Source: Corynebacterium nuruki S6-4 (GTDB lineage Bacteria > Actinomycetota > Actinomycetes > Mycobacteriales > Mycobacteriaceae). From it: a DNA stretch of 64,000 nucleotides. Shown here in pieces: positions 31,950 through 40,078 of the stretch. Under the pieces are notes generated by a model that ran no database searches, was not told where the DNA came from, and was given only the letters and a program-made list of their open reading frames with translations. A program made the translations under genes and the position numbers. Numbering within the stretch: position 1 is the stretch's first letter; every line of letters starts with the position of its first letter. The DNA lies in contig NZ_CP042429.1 in the NCBI RefSeq assembly GCF_007970465.1, positions 558,001 to 622,000 on the forward strand, given 5' to 3'.

Positions 31950-32675
31950 ATGATCGGCCGTGGGAGACGACCCGGCCGGTACCGGCCGACGGTCAGGGCG
32001 ACCGCGGCCGCCACGACAGGAGTCGCACTGCTGGTCAGCGGGTGCGCCGGTGACAGGGACGACCGGGCGACCGGACAGTCGGGCGACGCCGCCGCAGCCG
32101 TGACCGAGGACGGCATCCCGCCGCCGCCCGGGCATGTCGGGCTGTGGTTCGGGACGGAGCCGTGGGGGCCGCTGGACCACCTCGTGTGGGCGTCGCAGCG
32201 CTACATCGGGGACCCGGTCGCGGTACCACCGGTCGGTGACCGGGCGAAGGGGCCAGCGGCGAGGGACCTGCCGGACGTCTGCGACCCGCGGGTCGTGGAC
32301 CGGATGGTGGAGCTGGGGTTGCGGGCAGGGGCGGAACCATCTGCAGGCCACTCGTACAGACAATGCTCGGTGCTGGGAGACTTCGCCGACAAAGGGCTGC
32401 GAGGGGTCCAATTCTATTGGGGCTCGCTGTCGGAGATCAGCATACTTTCCGACAAACGACTAGACGGCGGCCCTGATGAAAGTGGAACAGAGACCCTGGC
32501 AACTGGGCCAATTGCCGAGCAGTTCGGTTGTGTTGGCTTGCGCCGCCCGTTCTCTGAGCACGGCGCAGTCTTCGCCTATTTCGGCACCATTGCCGACTAT
32601 GGCGAATGCAGGGATGTTCGAAAAATTATTCAGATCGTATTCAATACACTAGGGGGAGATCTTGTTCAAATTTGA
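31950..32675 (+). CDS. Lipoprotein, DUF3558-like
   Basis: 241 aa. An Arg-rich N-region and a hydrophobic stretch end in the lipobox LLVSGC, so Cys32 is probably acylated and the protein anchored outside the membrane. Paired cysteines (VCDPRVVDRMVELGLRAG and YRQCSVLGDF, then GCVGLRR and GECRDV) resemble actinobacterial DUF3558-type lipoproteins; this assignment is tentative. Base composition shifts to clearly lower GC from about 32340 to the end. The last 14 bases overlap the next gene, suggesting a coupled pair. Confidence 0.65.
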   Translation: MIGRGRRPGRYRPTVRATAAATTGVALLVSGCAGDRDDRATGQSGDAAAAVTEDGIPPPPGHVGLWFGTEPWGPLDHLVWASQRYIGDPVAVPPVGDRAKGPAARDLPDVCDPRVVDRMVELGLRAGAEPSAGHSYRQCSVLGDFADKGLRGVQFYWGSLSEISILSDKRLDGGPDESGTETLATGPIAEQFGCVGLRRPFSEHGAVFAYFGTIADYGECRDVRKIIQIVFNTLGGDLVQI

Positions 32676-34473
32676 TCTTGAGGCAGTTCGGGAAGTAAGC
32701 GTCATGGTTGGTAACGCTGCCACTCAGTTCGGTGAAACGGGGATGGCATCGGTCGATATCGCCGGCTTCACCACCTCGCCGGCACTCGGTGCGGTCGCCA
32801 GTCAGTACGCCGCCTACCTCGGTGGACATCCGGGGTCGCTGCAGGTCGCCACAGAGGCAGTCACGAAGAACCTCGAGTTCCTCCACACATCGATGACCAG
32901 GCTCGCCGATGCCCTGACGAAACAGGAGGACCTGGCGGAGAAGTGCTTCATCACCGGACCCGGACTCATCGAACTCCCGGACGGTCTCGGGAAATTCGTC
33001 CTGCCGAACAGGACGCACGTCCCGATCCTCGATCTGGGCTACCTGGCACCGGTCGCCGCGACCGAAGCGACAACTCCACTGTCCGCACTCACAGCGATGT
33101 TCGCCGGGTCCGACGGAGCCGTCATCGCCGCCGCGGACGCCTGGACCGAAGCCGGGACCCGCATGACCGGGGTGGTCGATGCGCTGACCTCCGCGGGTTC
33201 ACTCCTCGCCGCGACGACCGAGGGAGAGGCCTTCGACGCGGCCCAGAAAACCATCGCCGAGGTTGCGAAACAGGGCACGGTCATCGCGATGAACTCCACC
33301 GCCATGGGAACGGCGATGGCCGAGCTCGCCCCGATCCGGGCCTCCGCCCATGCCCAGCTGGTCGCGCTCGAAGCGGAGGCTGATTCCCGCAAAGCCGCCA
33401 TCGCCGCCGCCGGGGCCACCAACCCCGCGGCAGCGGCCTCCGCACCGGCGGCCCTGGCCGCGGCGGAGACCCAGACCCAGGCAGAAGTCGCCGCCTTCGT
33501 CTCCTCCTACCTCCAGCCCGCGCTGGACACCGCCCGCCCCCGCGTGACGAATCTCGGTGTGGAGGTCGTGGGACACACCGGCGGCGACACCCTGACCACC
33601 GGAGCGACCCCGACCCTGCCGTCAGAAGAGGTTGCCACACAGGTCGCCGGGGGTGCGACCGCCGCCGGCCAGACCACGGCAGCATCACCACTGACCGCGG
33701 CGTCGCATCCGGCGGGGGCGACGGGCGCACCGACGGCGGCGCCCACCGGGTCACCGGCACCTGCCGGACAGGTGGGACAGGTCGCGACCGCACCCGCCGG
33801 AAGTCCGGTCCCCGCACCGGCTGCCGCGACGACCGGAGACCGCGCAGCAACAGCACTGGTCCCGCCCACCGGTCGGCCCACGCTGACCACAGCCGCCGGG
33901 GCCGCTCCGACGGGGCGTACAGCTGCTATGCCGCCGACGACAGGGCCCGCCGTGCCGGCACGGCCTGCAACGCCTGCCGCAGGACTGGGTGGGGCTGCGG
34001 GCCGTGGCACTACCGGATCCCCGCGGGGGACCGTGGTGCAGCCGCTGCTGCCCCGGTCAGTCAACGGGACCGGCGCGGTACCCGGCACGGGGCAGGGGAC
34101 AGGTGTGGGACGAGGACCGGGGGCAGGCGGGGCGACCGGAGTTCCCGGCGGCGCAGGGGCGCGGCCGTTCGGCGGGCACGGCGGTAACGGTGGATCCGGC
34201 ATCCACGGTGGACTCAGCGGCCCCGGTCCGGTGTCCGGCACCGCGGCCGGTGGTGGAGCAGGTGCCGGAACCCGCGGTGGCGGCGTCCCGATGGGTGGCG
34301 GGATCGGGGGACCGGCCGGCGGCAGGGCCGGGGCCGGACGCACCGACAGGAAACCCGGGGCATCACCGTTCGCGGCGGGACCGAAGACCTCGACGCGGGA
34401 CCTGGTCACCGACTACTTCCGCCGGCAGTTCCTCGGGAAGAAACCGCGGACGGTGAAGAAGGTCATCCGGTGA
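32662..34473 (+). CDS. Large Ala/Gly/Pro/Thr-rich protein, possible secretion substrate
   Basis: 603 aa. Residues 1-310 are Ala-rich helical segments (TQFGETGMASVDIAGF; VATEAVTKNLEFLHTSMTRLADAL) that recall WXG100/PPE-type substrates, but no WXG motif is present. Residues about 320-560 are low complexity: first Thr/Ala/Pro, then Gly-rich. The end is basic (RDLVTDYFRRQFLGKKPRTVKKVIR), which looks like a conserved tail rather than disorder. Start is a TTG with AGGGGGAG upstream, overlapping the lipoprotein gene by 14 bases. No signal peptide is seen. Function is not known; an envelope or type VII-like role is inference only. Confidence 0.6.
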   Translation: MFKFDLEAVREVSVMVGNAATQFGETGMASVDIAGFTTSPALGAVASQYAAYLGGHPGSLQVATEAVTKNLEFLHTSMTRLADALTKQEDLAEKCFITGPGLIELPDGLGKFVLPNRTHVPILDLGYLAPVAATEATTPLSALTAMFAGSDGAVIAAADAWTEAGTRMTGVVDALTSAGSLLAATTEGEAFDAAQKTIAEVAKQGTVIAMNSTAMGTAMAELAPIRASAHAQLVALEAEADSRKAAIAAAGATNPAAAASAPAALAAAETQTQAEVAAFVSSYLQPALDTARPRVTNLGVEVVGHTGGDTLTTGATPTLPSEEVATQVAGGATAAGQTTAASPLTAASHPAGATGAPTAAPTGSPAPAGQVGQVATAPAGSPVPAPAAATTGDRAATALVPPTGRPTLTTAAGAAPTGRTAAMPPTTGPAVPARPATPAAGLGGAAGRGTTGSPRGTVVQPLLPRSVNGTGAVPGTGQGTGVGRGPGAGGATGVPGGAGARPFGGHGGNGGSGIHGGLSGPGPVSGTAAGGGAGAGTRGGGVPMGGGIGGPAGGRAGAGRTDRKPGASPFAAGPKTSTRDLVTDYFRRQFLGKKPRTVKKVIR

Positions 34474-34479
34474 CGGCCT

Positions 34480-34500
34480 CCGACCATCTCTGACGGTCGG
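34480..34500. terminator. Short hairpin between convergent genes
   Basis: CCGACC (34480-34485) and GGTCGG (34495-34500) with a 9-base loop, in the 28-base gap between convergent stops. Weak, no T-run. Confidence 0.35.
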
Positions 34501-34501
34501 C

Positions 34502-35305
34502 TTACGCGCCCTGCCAGACCGTGTCGAACGGGGTGTTCGCCGACACGCGGTGCTCGATACCGCGGGTGACGAAGTCCTTGGCGACGTGGACGGCGGTGGC
34601 GACGTCATTGCCCTTGGCCAGCTCCGCGGTGACGGCCGCGGCGACGGTGCACCCGGCACCGGACACCCGCTGCTCGCCGACCTTCGGGGCGGTGAAGCGG
34701 GTGATCTCGTGACCGTCCCACAGCACGTCGACAGCCTGGTCGCCGGGCAGCTCCACGCCACCCTTGGCCAGCACGTAGGGGACATGCTCACCGATACGCC
34801 GGGCAGCCTCCTCGAGGTCCTCGACGGTGTCGATGCGGTCCATCCCCGACAGGGTCTGGGACTCGAAGACGTTCGGGGTGACGACGGTGGCCAGCGGCAG
34901 GATCTTCTCACGCAGCGCATTGTCGGTGTCGAGTGCGGCCCCGGGCTCCTGGCCCTTGCAGATCAGCACCGGGTCGACGACAAGGTTCTCCCAGGAACGC
35001 TCGGCGAGCTTCGCCGCGACGATGTCGATGGTGGCCGGGGTGCCCAACATGCCGACCTTGGCGGTGTGCATGGCCTCGGGCGAGTGGGTGGCCAGTGCGG
35101 CCTCGAACTGTTCGGCGATGATCTCCGGGTCGACCGGGTGGAAGCGGTGCGCCCATCCGTTGGCCGGGTCGAAGGCGACGATGCAGCTCAGGGCACCGAC
35201 GCCGTAGACGCCGAGCTGCTGGAAGGTCTTGAGATCGACCTGGAAACCGGCGCCACCGGTGGCCTCGGAGCCGGCGATGACGAATGCGATGGGGGGAGTG
35301 GTCAT
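34502..35305 (-). CDS. pdxK: Pyridoxine kinase (ThiD-like ribokinase family)
   Basis: Phosphorylates pyridoxine/pyridoxal (or hydroxymethylpyrimidine) with ATP. ThiD/PdxK signatures: VIAGSEATGGAGFQVDLKTFQQLGVYG at the N-terminus, VDPVLICKGQEPG, ATVVTPNVFESQTLSG and the C-terminal RVSGAGCTVAAAV anion-hole segment with Cys. The CKG segment and LP-ATVVTPN-FE run resemble the ThiD-like pyridoxine kinase of Firmicutes (PdxK) more than true ThiD; hydroxymethylpyrimidine kinase remains the alternative. ATG at 35305 with TAAGAT 6 bases upstream, predicting a leaderless mRNA. Stands alone. Confidence 0.8.
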   Translation of the reverse strand: MTTPPIAFVIAGSEATGGAGFQVDLKTFQQLGVYGVGALSCIVAFDPANGWAHRFHPVDPEIIAEQFEAALATHSPEAMHTAKVGMLGTPATIDIVAAKLAERSWENLVVDPVLICKGQEPGAALDTDNALREKILPLATVVTPNVFESQTLSGMDRIDTVEDLEEAARRIGEHVPYVLAKGGVELPGDQAVDVLWDGHEITRFTAPKVGEQRVSGAGCTVAAAVTAELAKGNDVATAVHVAKDFVTRGIEHRVSANTPFDTVWQGA

Positions 35306-35410
35306 GGGGCAATCTTAGGCGACCGGGTGGGGAACCTGAACGCGGCAGGGCCGACTTCTGACCTGATACGGGGATAACCCCCCGACCTGCGGTGCCGTTC
35401 GCTATACCGG

Positions 35411-35881
35411 TTATGCCGGCAATGCCGGACGCAGCGCCCCGATGATCTGCCCGTCATGCCCGTGGACGATCATGAGCAGACCGTAGTGGTCGATGCTGCT
35501 CACCCCACCGAGCCACTGGTTCTGGCCCGGGCAGGCCATCATGGTGGAGATGAACGGTTCGACATGCGCGACATTGCCGGTGACCGTGTAGGTCGAGCCG
35601 ATGCCGTTGCAGCCGTCGGTGCCGGAGACCCGGCCGTTGTCAAACGTCAGTTCACCGCTACCGCCCGGGTAGAGATCGACCCACCGCCCGGCGAAATCGA
35701 CGTCCGGCAGCGAGGGCAGCGACGACAGCGACGAGGTCGCCCCGTCGGGCAACGCCGGAAGGTCGGGCAGGCCGGGCGCCGCGCCGGCGGTGGGCAGTCC
35801 GGCGAGACCGGCCGCGGTGAGTACGGCGGCGGCGCCGGTGAGAATCCTGCGGGTGAGTCGGGTGCGTGGTGTACGTGTCAT
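35411..35881 (-). CDS. Secreted META-domain protein
   Basis: About 156 aa. An RRILTGAAAVLTAAGLAGLPTAGA signal sequence precedes a META/HslJ-like domain with SGTDGCNGIGSTY and PFISTMMACPGQNQWL, whose two cysteines probably form a disulfide. It is a paralogue of the lipoprotein at 36800 but lacks a lipobox Cys. ATG at 35881 is preferred over the GTG at 35893 because AGGAG lies 11 bases before it and only 1 base before the GTG. Function unknown. Confidence 0.72.
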   Translation of the reverse strand: MTRTPRTRLTRRILTGAAAVLTAAGLAGLPTAGAAPGLPDLPALPDGATSSLSSLPSLPDVDFAGRWVDLYPGGSGELTFDNGRVSGTDGCNGIGSTYTVTGNVAHVEPFISTMMACPGQNQWLGGVSSIDHYGLLMIVHGHDGQIIGALRPALPA

Positions 35882-35975
35882 GGTCTCTGCCACTCCTCAT
35901 GGCGGTCAGGGGCGACCGGCGGTGGCCGCCCTCTCACCCTGTTCGAACGCCGCACACCCCGGCTTCGTTAACGGG

Positions 35976-36803
35976 TCAGCCGAGCGTCCGCTCCAGCACC
36001 TGCGCCACCCCGTCCTCGTCGTTCGACCCGGTGACGGCGTCCGCGATGTCCTTCACTGCGTCATCGGCGTTGGCGACGGCGACACCGTGGCCGGCCCAGG
36101 CGAGCATCTCCCGGTCATTGAGACCGTCACCGAAGGCGAGGACCTCGGACTGCCGCACCCCGAGCCGGGCGCACAGCTGTGCCAGCCCACTGGCCTTGGA
36201 CACGCCGGACGCCATCACCTCGACGAACGGTGCCCCCGACATCGTCATCTCGAAGTCCGCGCCGTCGAGTGTCCCGCTGCCGACCAGGCCGCGGGCGATG
36301 TCGTAGAGGTCCGCGCTGCTGATCGTCGCGTGACGGAAGACGAGTTTCAGGGCGGACGCCCCGGTCACCGTCGCCAGTGACTCGCCGTGCATCGCCGCGG
36401 GGTCGCGTTTGTGGTCGGCGAACGTGGCCAGCTCGGCATATCCCTCCTGGGCGACGAACTGCTCCCCGGCGTCCCGCACCGCCGCATACCGGACGCCGGG
36501 CACGGCCCGGTCGAGGGTGCGGACGAAGCGGCCGATGATCCCGGCGGGGAGTTCGTCGGCGAACAGGAGTTCGCGGGTGGACAGGTGCACGCCGAAGGCG
36601 CCGTTGCTGCACAGCGCCCAGTCCCGGAAGCCGGTCTCCGGCTGCAGGTGCTGCAGTCCCACCGGGTTCCGGGCCGTGGCGGGGACCACGGGGATTCCGG
36701 CTGCCGCGGCGGCGTCGAGTGCCGCCCGGGTCCGTGGACTGACGGTCCCGTCGCCGGTGAGCAGGGTGCGGTCGAGGTCGGTGGCGATGAGGCGGGGGAT
36801 CAC
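35976..36803 (-). CDS. HAD-superfamily (Cof-type) phosphatase
   Basis: 275 aa. Motif I IATDLDRTLLTGDG with the nucleophile Asp, a C2-type cap (about residues 85-190), Lys in SKASGLAQLC and motif IV AFGDGLNDREML. This is the Cof/YidA subfamily of sugar-phosphate or nucleotide phosphatases; the substrate cannot be told. ATG at 36803 overlaps the stop of the upstream META lipoprotein gene, so it is the last gene of a PBP - META lipoprotein - HAD unit. Confidence 0.85.
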   Translation of the reverse strand: MIPRLIATDLDRTLLTGDGTVSPRTRAALDAAAAAGIPVVPATARNPVGLQHLQPETGFRDWALCSNGAFGVHLSTRELLFADELPAGIIGRFVRTLDRAVPGVRYAAVRDAGEQFVAQEGYAELATFADHKRDPAAMHGESLATVTGASALKLVFRHATISSADLYDIARGLVGSGTLDGADFEMTMSGAPFVEVMASGVSKASGLAQLCARLGVRQSEVLAFGDGLNDREMLAWAGHGVAVANADDAVKDIADAVTGSNDEDGVAQVLERTLG

Positions 36804-37354
36804 GCCGGTTCCACCGGTTCGAGGCGGCCGAGTTCGACGCCCTCGGCGCCGGCGTCCGCGCCGTCCCTGACGGCGGCCCGGACGGTGAGGTGGTCGCCGT
36901 CATGGTGGAAGGACTTCGCGGATGTCAGCCAGGCACTCCACGGGCCGGGGCAGGCCATCATGGTGCTGATGAAGCCCTCGACGGTGGCGGTGGAGCCCTC
37001 GCCACCGTCGCCGTCGGTGAGGGTCCAGGTGGATCGCAGGCTGTTGCACCCGTCGGTGCCGGTCACGGTGCCGTCGTCGGCGAAGGTGAGGGCACCGCCG
37101 CCGTCCGGGTCGTGCCAGGTGCCGGTGAAGGCCGCCGGACCGGCGGGGACGACCGGCTGGTCGGGCTGGCCGGGGTGGGACGACTCAGACGGGACAGGTG
37201 CCACAGTGGTCTCCTCCGGGGCGGTCGTCGGTGCCTGACCGGACGCCGTGGCGGTGGCGTCCTGCGTACTGTCCTGCTCGGAGTTCGAGCAGGCGGCGAG
37301 GGTGAGCGCCAGCACCGCGGCGGCGACGCAGGCCGGCATCGTTCGTCGGTTCAT
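36800..37354 (-). CDS. META-domain lipoprotein
   Basis: 184 aa. A signal peptide ends in LTLAAC, a good lipobox, followed by a Thr/Ala/Pro-rich spacer (about residues 22-65) and one META domain with GTDGCNSLRSTW and GFISTMMACPGPWSAWL. The core motifs match the protein at 35411 almost exactly, so the two arose by duplication or share a target. The ATG lies 5 bases after the penicillin-binding protein stop, and the stop overlaps the HAD gene. Confidence 0.78.
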   Translation of the reverse strand: MNRRTMPACVAAAVLALTLAACSNSEQDSTQDATATASGQAPTTAPEETTVAPVPSESSHPGQPDQPVVPAGPAAFTGTWHDPDGGGALTFADDGTVTGTDGCNSLRSTWTLTDGDGGEGSTATVEGFISTMMACPGPWSAWLTSAKSFHHDGDHLTVRAAVRDGADAGAEGVELGRLEPVEPA

Positions 37355-37359
37355 GCCAC

Positions 37360-39060
37360 CTACTCTGCCACTCCCGCGGTGTACTGCGACAGCGCACCGT
37401 CGCGCAGGAAGCGTCCGGAGAGGTCGACGGCGGGCTCGGAGGAATCCGCGCCGGCGATGAAGGTGCAGAAGGCGAGGTCGCCGACCGTGCCGACGAACCA
37501 GCCGTGGGCCGCACCGCCGTCGACCTCCGCCGTGCCGGTCTTGCCTCCCAGACCGGGAATGTCCGACAGGGACCGGGCGGTGCCGGAGGTGACGGTCTCC
37601 CGCATCATCGACCGCAGTTCCTCCACCACCGTCGGATCGAGGGGGTCGGGATGCTGGTCGGAGGTCGTCTTCTGCCCCTGGATGACCGACGGGGTGACCA
37701 TGCGGCCACCGTTGGCGACGGAGGCCTCCATCAGAGCCAGTCCGAACGGGGACGCGACGACCTGGCCCTGGCCGATGGCGGACTCCACCCGGGCCGCCCC
37801 CTGACCGGTCTCCGGCACGGAGCCGGTGACACTGGTCATCCCGGGTGCGGTGAAGTCCACGCCGAGACCCAGCCGGGCGGCGGTGTTCTTCAGGTCGGCC
37901 GGGTCCAGGTCGCGGGAGATCATCGCCTGGGTGGTGTTGCAGGACTGCGCGAAGGCGGTGTGCATCGGGACGTCACCGAGGTCGAAGTCGTGGTCGTTGG
38001 GGATCACGCGCCCGTCAACCTCGGTGCTGGCGGGGCAGGCGACCGTGTCGTCGGGGTGGACGGTGCCCTTGCCGAGTGCGGCGGAGGTGGTGACCGTCTT
38101 GAAGGTCGAGCCGGGCGGGAACAGGCCGGTCATCGCCGGGGTGCCCTGGTCGTCGGCGGCGCCGTTCTGGGCGGCGGCGACCACACCGCCGGTCGAGGGG
38201 GAGATGGCGACGATCGCCGCCGGGCGCTGCTCCGCGTCCAGGGCCCGCTGTGCCGCACCCTGGACGCCGAGATCCATGGTGGTGTGCACCGGGTCGGTCG
38301 TCCCCGGGTCCTTGTGCCCCAGCACGTCCCCGGCCGAGGTGGCGAGAGTCCAGCCGACGGACTTGTCGAGCTGCTGGTCCCAGTAGTCGCGCAGGTCGCC
38401 GTCGAGCGGGGAGCGGGTCTCCCGGCCGGACAGCAGGCGGCCTTCCTCGCGGGTGCTGACACCGGGGATGTCCGCGAGGGCGTCGGCGACCTTCCCGGCG
38501 TCCTCGGGACGCAGCGAGAACAGTGTCACGGCACCGTCGCCCGCATTCCTGATCTGGGAGGCTGCGTCCTGCGTGTCGAAGTCGGGGATCGCGGGGCGGA
38601 CCGCATCGGCCACCGCCTGCAGATCGGCCTCCTTCGTCGCCGAGACGACGGTGACCGGGGTCCAGGACATCTGGGAGGCGTTGCGGATGTCGGTGACCGG
38701 GACATCCCAGGTGCGGTCGTCGGCGTAGGTGACCGTGTCGGAGTCCCCGAGCTGGTCGGAGAACACCGCCGGGGTCCAGGTGACCTTGCCGCCGTCACCG
38801 GTGGTGAGGGTGCCGTCGGTGGTGACCTCGTCGCCGGCGGGGACGGTCCACGTCGCGGTGGTGCTGCCGTCGTCGGCGGACAGGTGCAGGGTCGTGTCCC
38901 CGGTCGAGTCGTCGAGGTCGGCGAGCCACCGGCCGGCGGCGTCCGGATCGGTGGTCTGGTCGGCCGCGGCGGTCCAGTCGCCGTCGTTGACCGCATCGAG
39001 GAACTTGTCGGTGGGGGAGTGCGACCACGGGGCGGAGCAGCCGGCGAGGAGCAGGGCCCC
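37360..39060 (-). CDS. Class B penicillin-binding protein (lipoprotein type), 5' end missing
   Basis: Peptidoglycan transpeptidase. An N-terminal MecA_N/NTF2-like domain (TDKFLDAVNDGDWTAAADQTTDPDAAGRW) is followed by a PBP dimer region and a transpeptidase domain with all three motifs: STFK, SCN and KTGT (GGKTGTAEV). It matches the lipoprotein PBPs of actinobacteria (PbpA-lipo / Pbp2b-like). Just before the mature part only ALLLAGC remains of the signal peptide; codons beyond about 39057 on this strand encode the antisense of the next gene, with no usable start nearby. The gene has therefore lost its start, n-region and promoter, or the assembly is wrong here. Confidence 0.8.
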   Translation of the reverse strand, partial: GALLLAGCSAPWSHSPTDKFLDAVNDGDWTAAADQTTDPDAAGRWLADLDDSTGDTTLHLSADDGSTTATWTVPAGDEVTTDGTLTTGDGGKVTWTPAVFSDQLGDSDTVTYADDRTWDVPVTDIRNASQMSWTPVTVVSATKEADLQAVADAVRPAIPDFDTQDAASQIRNAGDGAVTLFSLRPEDAGKVADALADIPGVSTREEGRLLSGRETRSPLDGDLRDYWDQQLDKSVGWTLATSAGDVLGHKDPGTTDPVHTTMDLGVQGAAQRALDAEQRPAAIVAISPSTGGVVAAAQNGAADDQGTPAMTGLFPPGSTFKTVTTSAALGKGTVHPDDTVACPASTEVDGRVIPNDHDFDLGDVPMHTAFAQSCNTTQAMISRDLDPADLKNTAARLGLGVDFTAPGMTSVTGSVPETGQGAARVESAIGQGQVVASPFGLALMEASVANGGRMVTPSVIQGQKTTSDQHPDPLDPTVVEELRSMMRETVTSGTARSLSDIPGLGGKTGTAEVDGGAAHGWFVGTVGDLAFCTFIAGADSSEPAVDLSGRFLRDGALSQYTAGVAE

Positions 39061-40068
39061 TTCGAGACCGCGTCGATCGGACGCCTCGAGCTCGAGGACG
39101 GCGGGGTGATCGAGGACTGCTGGCTCGCCTACGCCACCGCCGGCGAGCTCAACGCCGACAGGTCGAACGCGATCCTCATCCCCACCTGGTACTCGGGCAC
39201 CCACGGCACGTGGTTCGAGCACTACATCGGGGACGGCCACGCCCTCGACCCGGAAAAATACTTTCTGATCTGCATCAACCAGATCGGCAACGGCATGTCG
39301 GTCTCGCCGTTCAACACCACCGACGACTCCATCGCGATGTCGAAGTTCCCCCACGTGCGGATCGGCGACGACGTCGTCGCCCAGGAACGGCTGCTGCGGG
39401 AGAAGTTCGGCATCGAGACCCTGTTCGCCGTCGTCGGCGGGTCGATGGGCGCCCAGCAGACCTACGAGTGGGCCGTCCGGTTCCCCGACAAGGTGCAGCG
39501 CGCCGCCCCCATCGCCGGCACCGCGAAGAACACCCCGCACGACTTCCTGTTCACCCAGACCCTCAACGAGGCCGTCGAATCCGACCCCGGATTCAACGGC
39601 GGCGAGTACTCCTCGCACACCGAGGTCGCCGACGGGCTGCGCCGGCAGTCGCATCTGTGGGCGACGATGGGCTTCTCCACCGAGTTCTGGAAGCAGGAGG
39701 CCTGGCGGGGGCTCGGGCTGGAGTCGAAGGAGGCGGCCCTGGCCGACTTCCTCGATCCGCTGTTCATGTCCATGGACCCGAACACGCTGCTCAACAACGC
39801 CTGGAAGTGGCAGCGCGGCGACGTCTCCCGCCACACCGACGGCGACCTCGCCGCCGCGCTCGGACGGGTCACCGCCACCATGTTCGTCATGCCCCTCAGC
39901 GAGGACATGTTCTTCCCGGTCCGGGACTGCGCCGCGGAGCAGGCCCTGGTCCCCGGCAGTGAACTGCGCGTCATCGACGAGATCGCAGGTCACCTGGGCC
40001 TGTTCAATCTCAGCGCGACCTACATGCCGCAGATCGACCGGAACCTCACGGAGCTGTTCGCGCGCTAA
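39061..40068 (+). CDS. MetX-like alpha/beta hydrolase, start not intact
   Basis: Homoserine O-acetyltransferase-like alpha/beta hydrolase. Nucleophile elbow VVGGSMGAQQTYEWA (about residue 125), a Ser-His-Asp set with the His in EIAGHLGLF, and PTWYSGTHGTWFEHYIG and NQIGNGMSVSPFNT near the N-terminus. This subfamily is distinct from true MetX, so substrate is uncertain. Family similarity begins at FETASIGRLELEDG, directly where the penicillin-binding protein gene on the other strand begins. The nearest in-frame start before it is a GTG at 39019, which would add 14 residues that are antisense to the PBP signal peptide; a GTG at 39106 would cut the first strand. Confidence 0.75.
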   Translation, partial: FETASIGRLELEDGGVIEDCWLAYATAGELNADRSNAILIPTWYSGTHGTWFEHYIGDGHALDPEKYFLICINQIGNGMSVSPFNTTDDSIAMSKFPHVRIGDDVVAQERLLREKFGIETLFAVVGGSMGAQQTYEWAVRFPDKVQRAAPIAGTAKNTPHDFLFTQTLNEAVESDPGFNGGEYSSHTEVADGLRRQSHLWATMGFSTEFWKQEAWRGLGLESKEAALADFLDPLFMSMDPNTLLNNAWKWQRGDVSRHTDGDLAAALGRVTATMFVMPLSEDMFFPVRDCAAEQALVPGSELRVIDEIAGHLGLFNLSATYMPQIDRNLTELFAR

Positions 40069-40071
40069 CGT
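40066..40071 (+). promoter_or_regulatory. -10 element for a leaderless methyltransferase mRNA
   Basis: TAACGT overlaps the hydrolase TAA stop and lies 7 bases before the GTG at 40079. Confidence 0.4.
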
Positions 40072-40078
40072 GGCCGGT

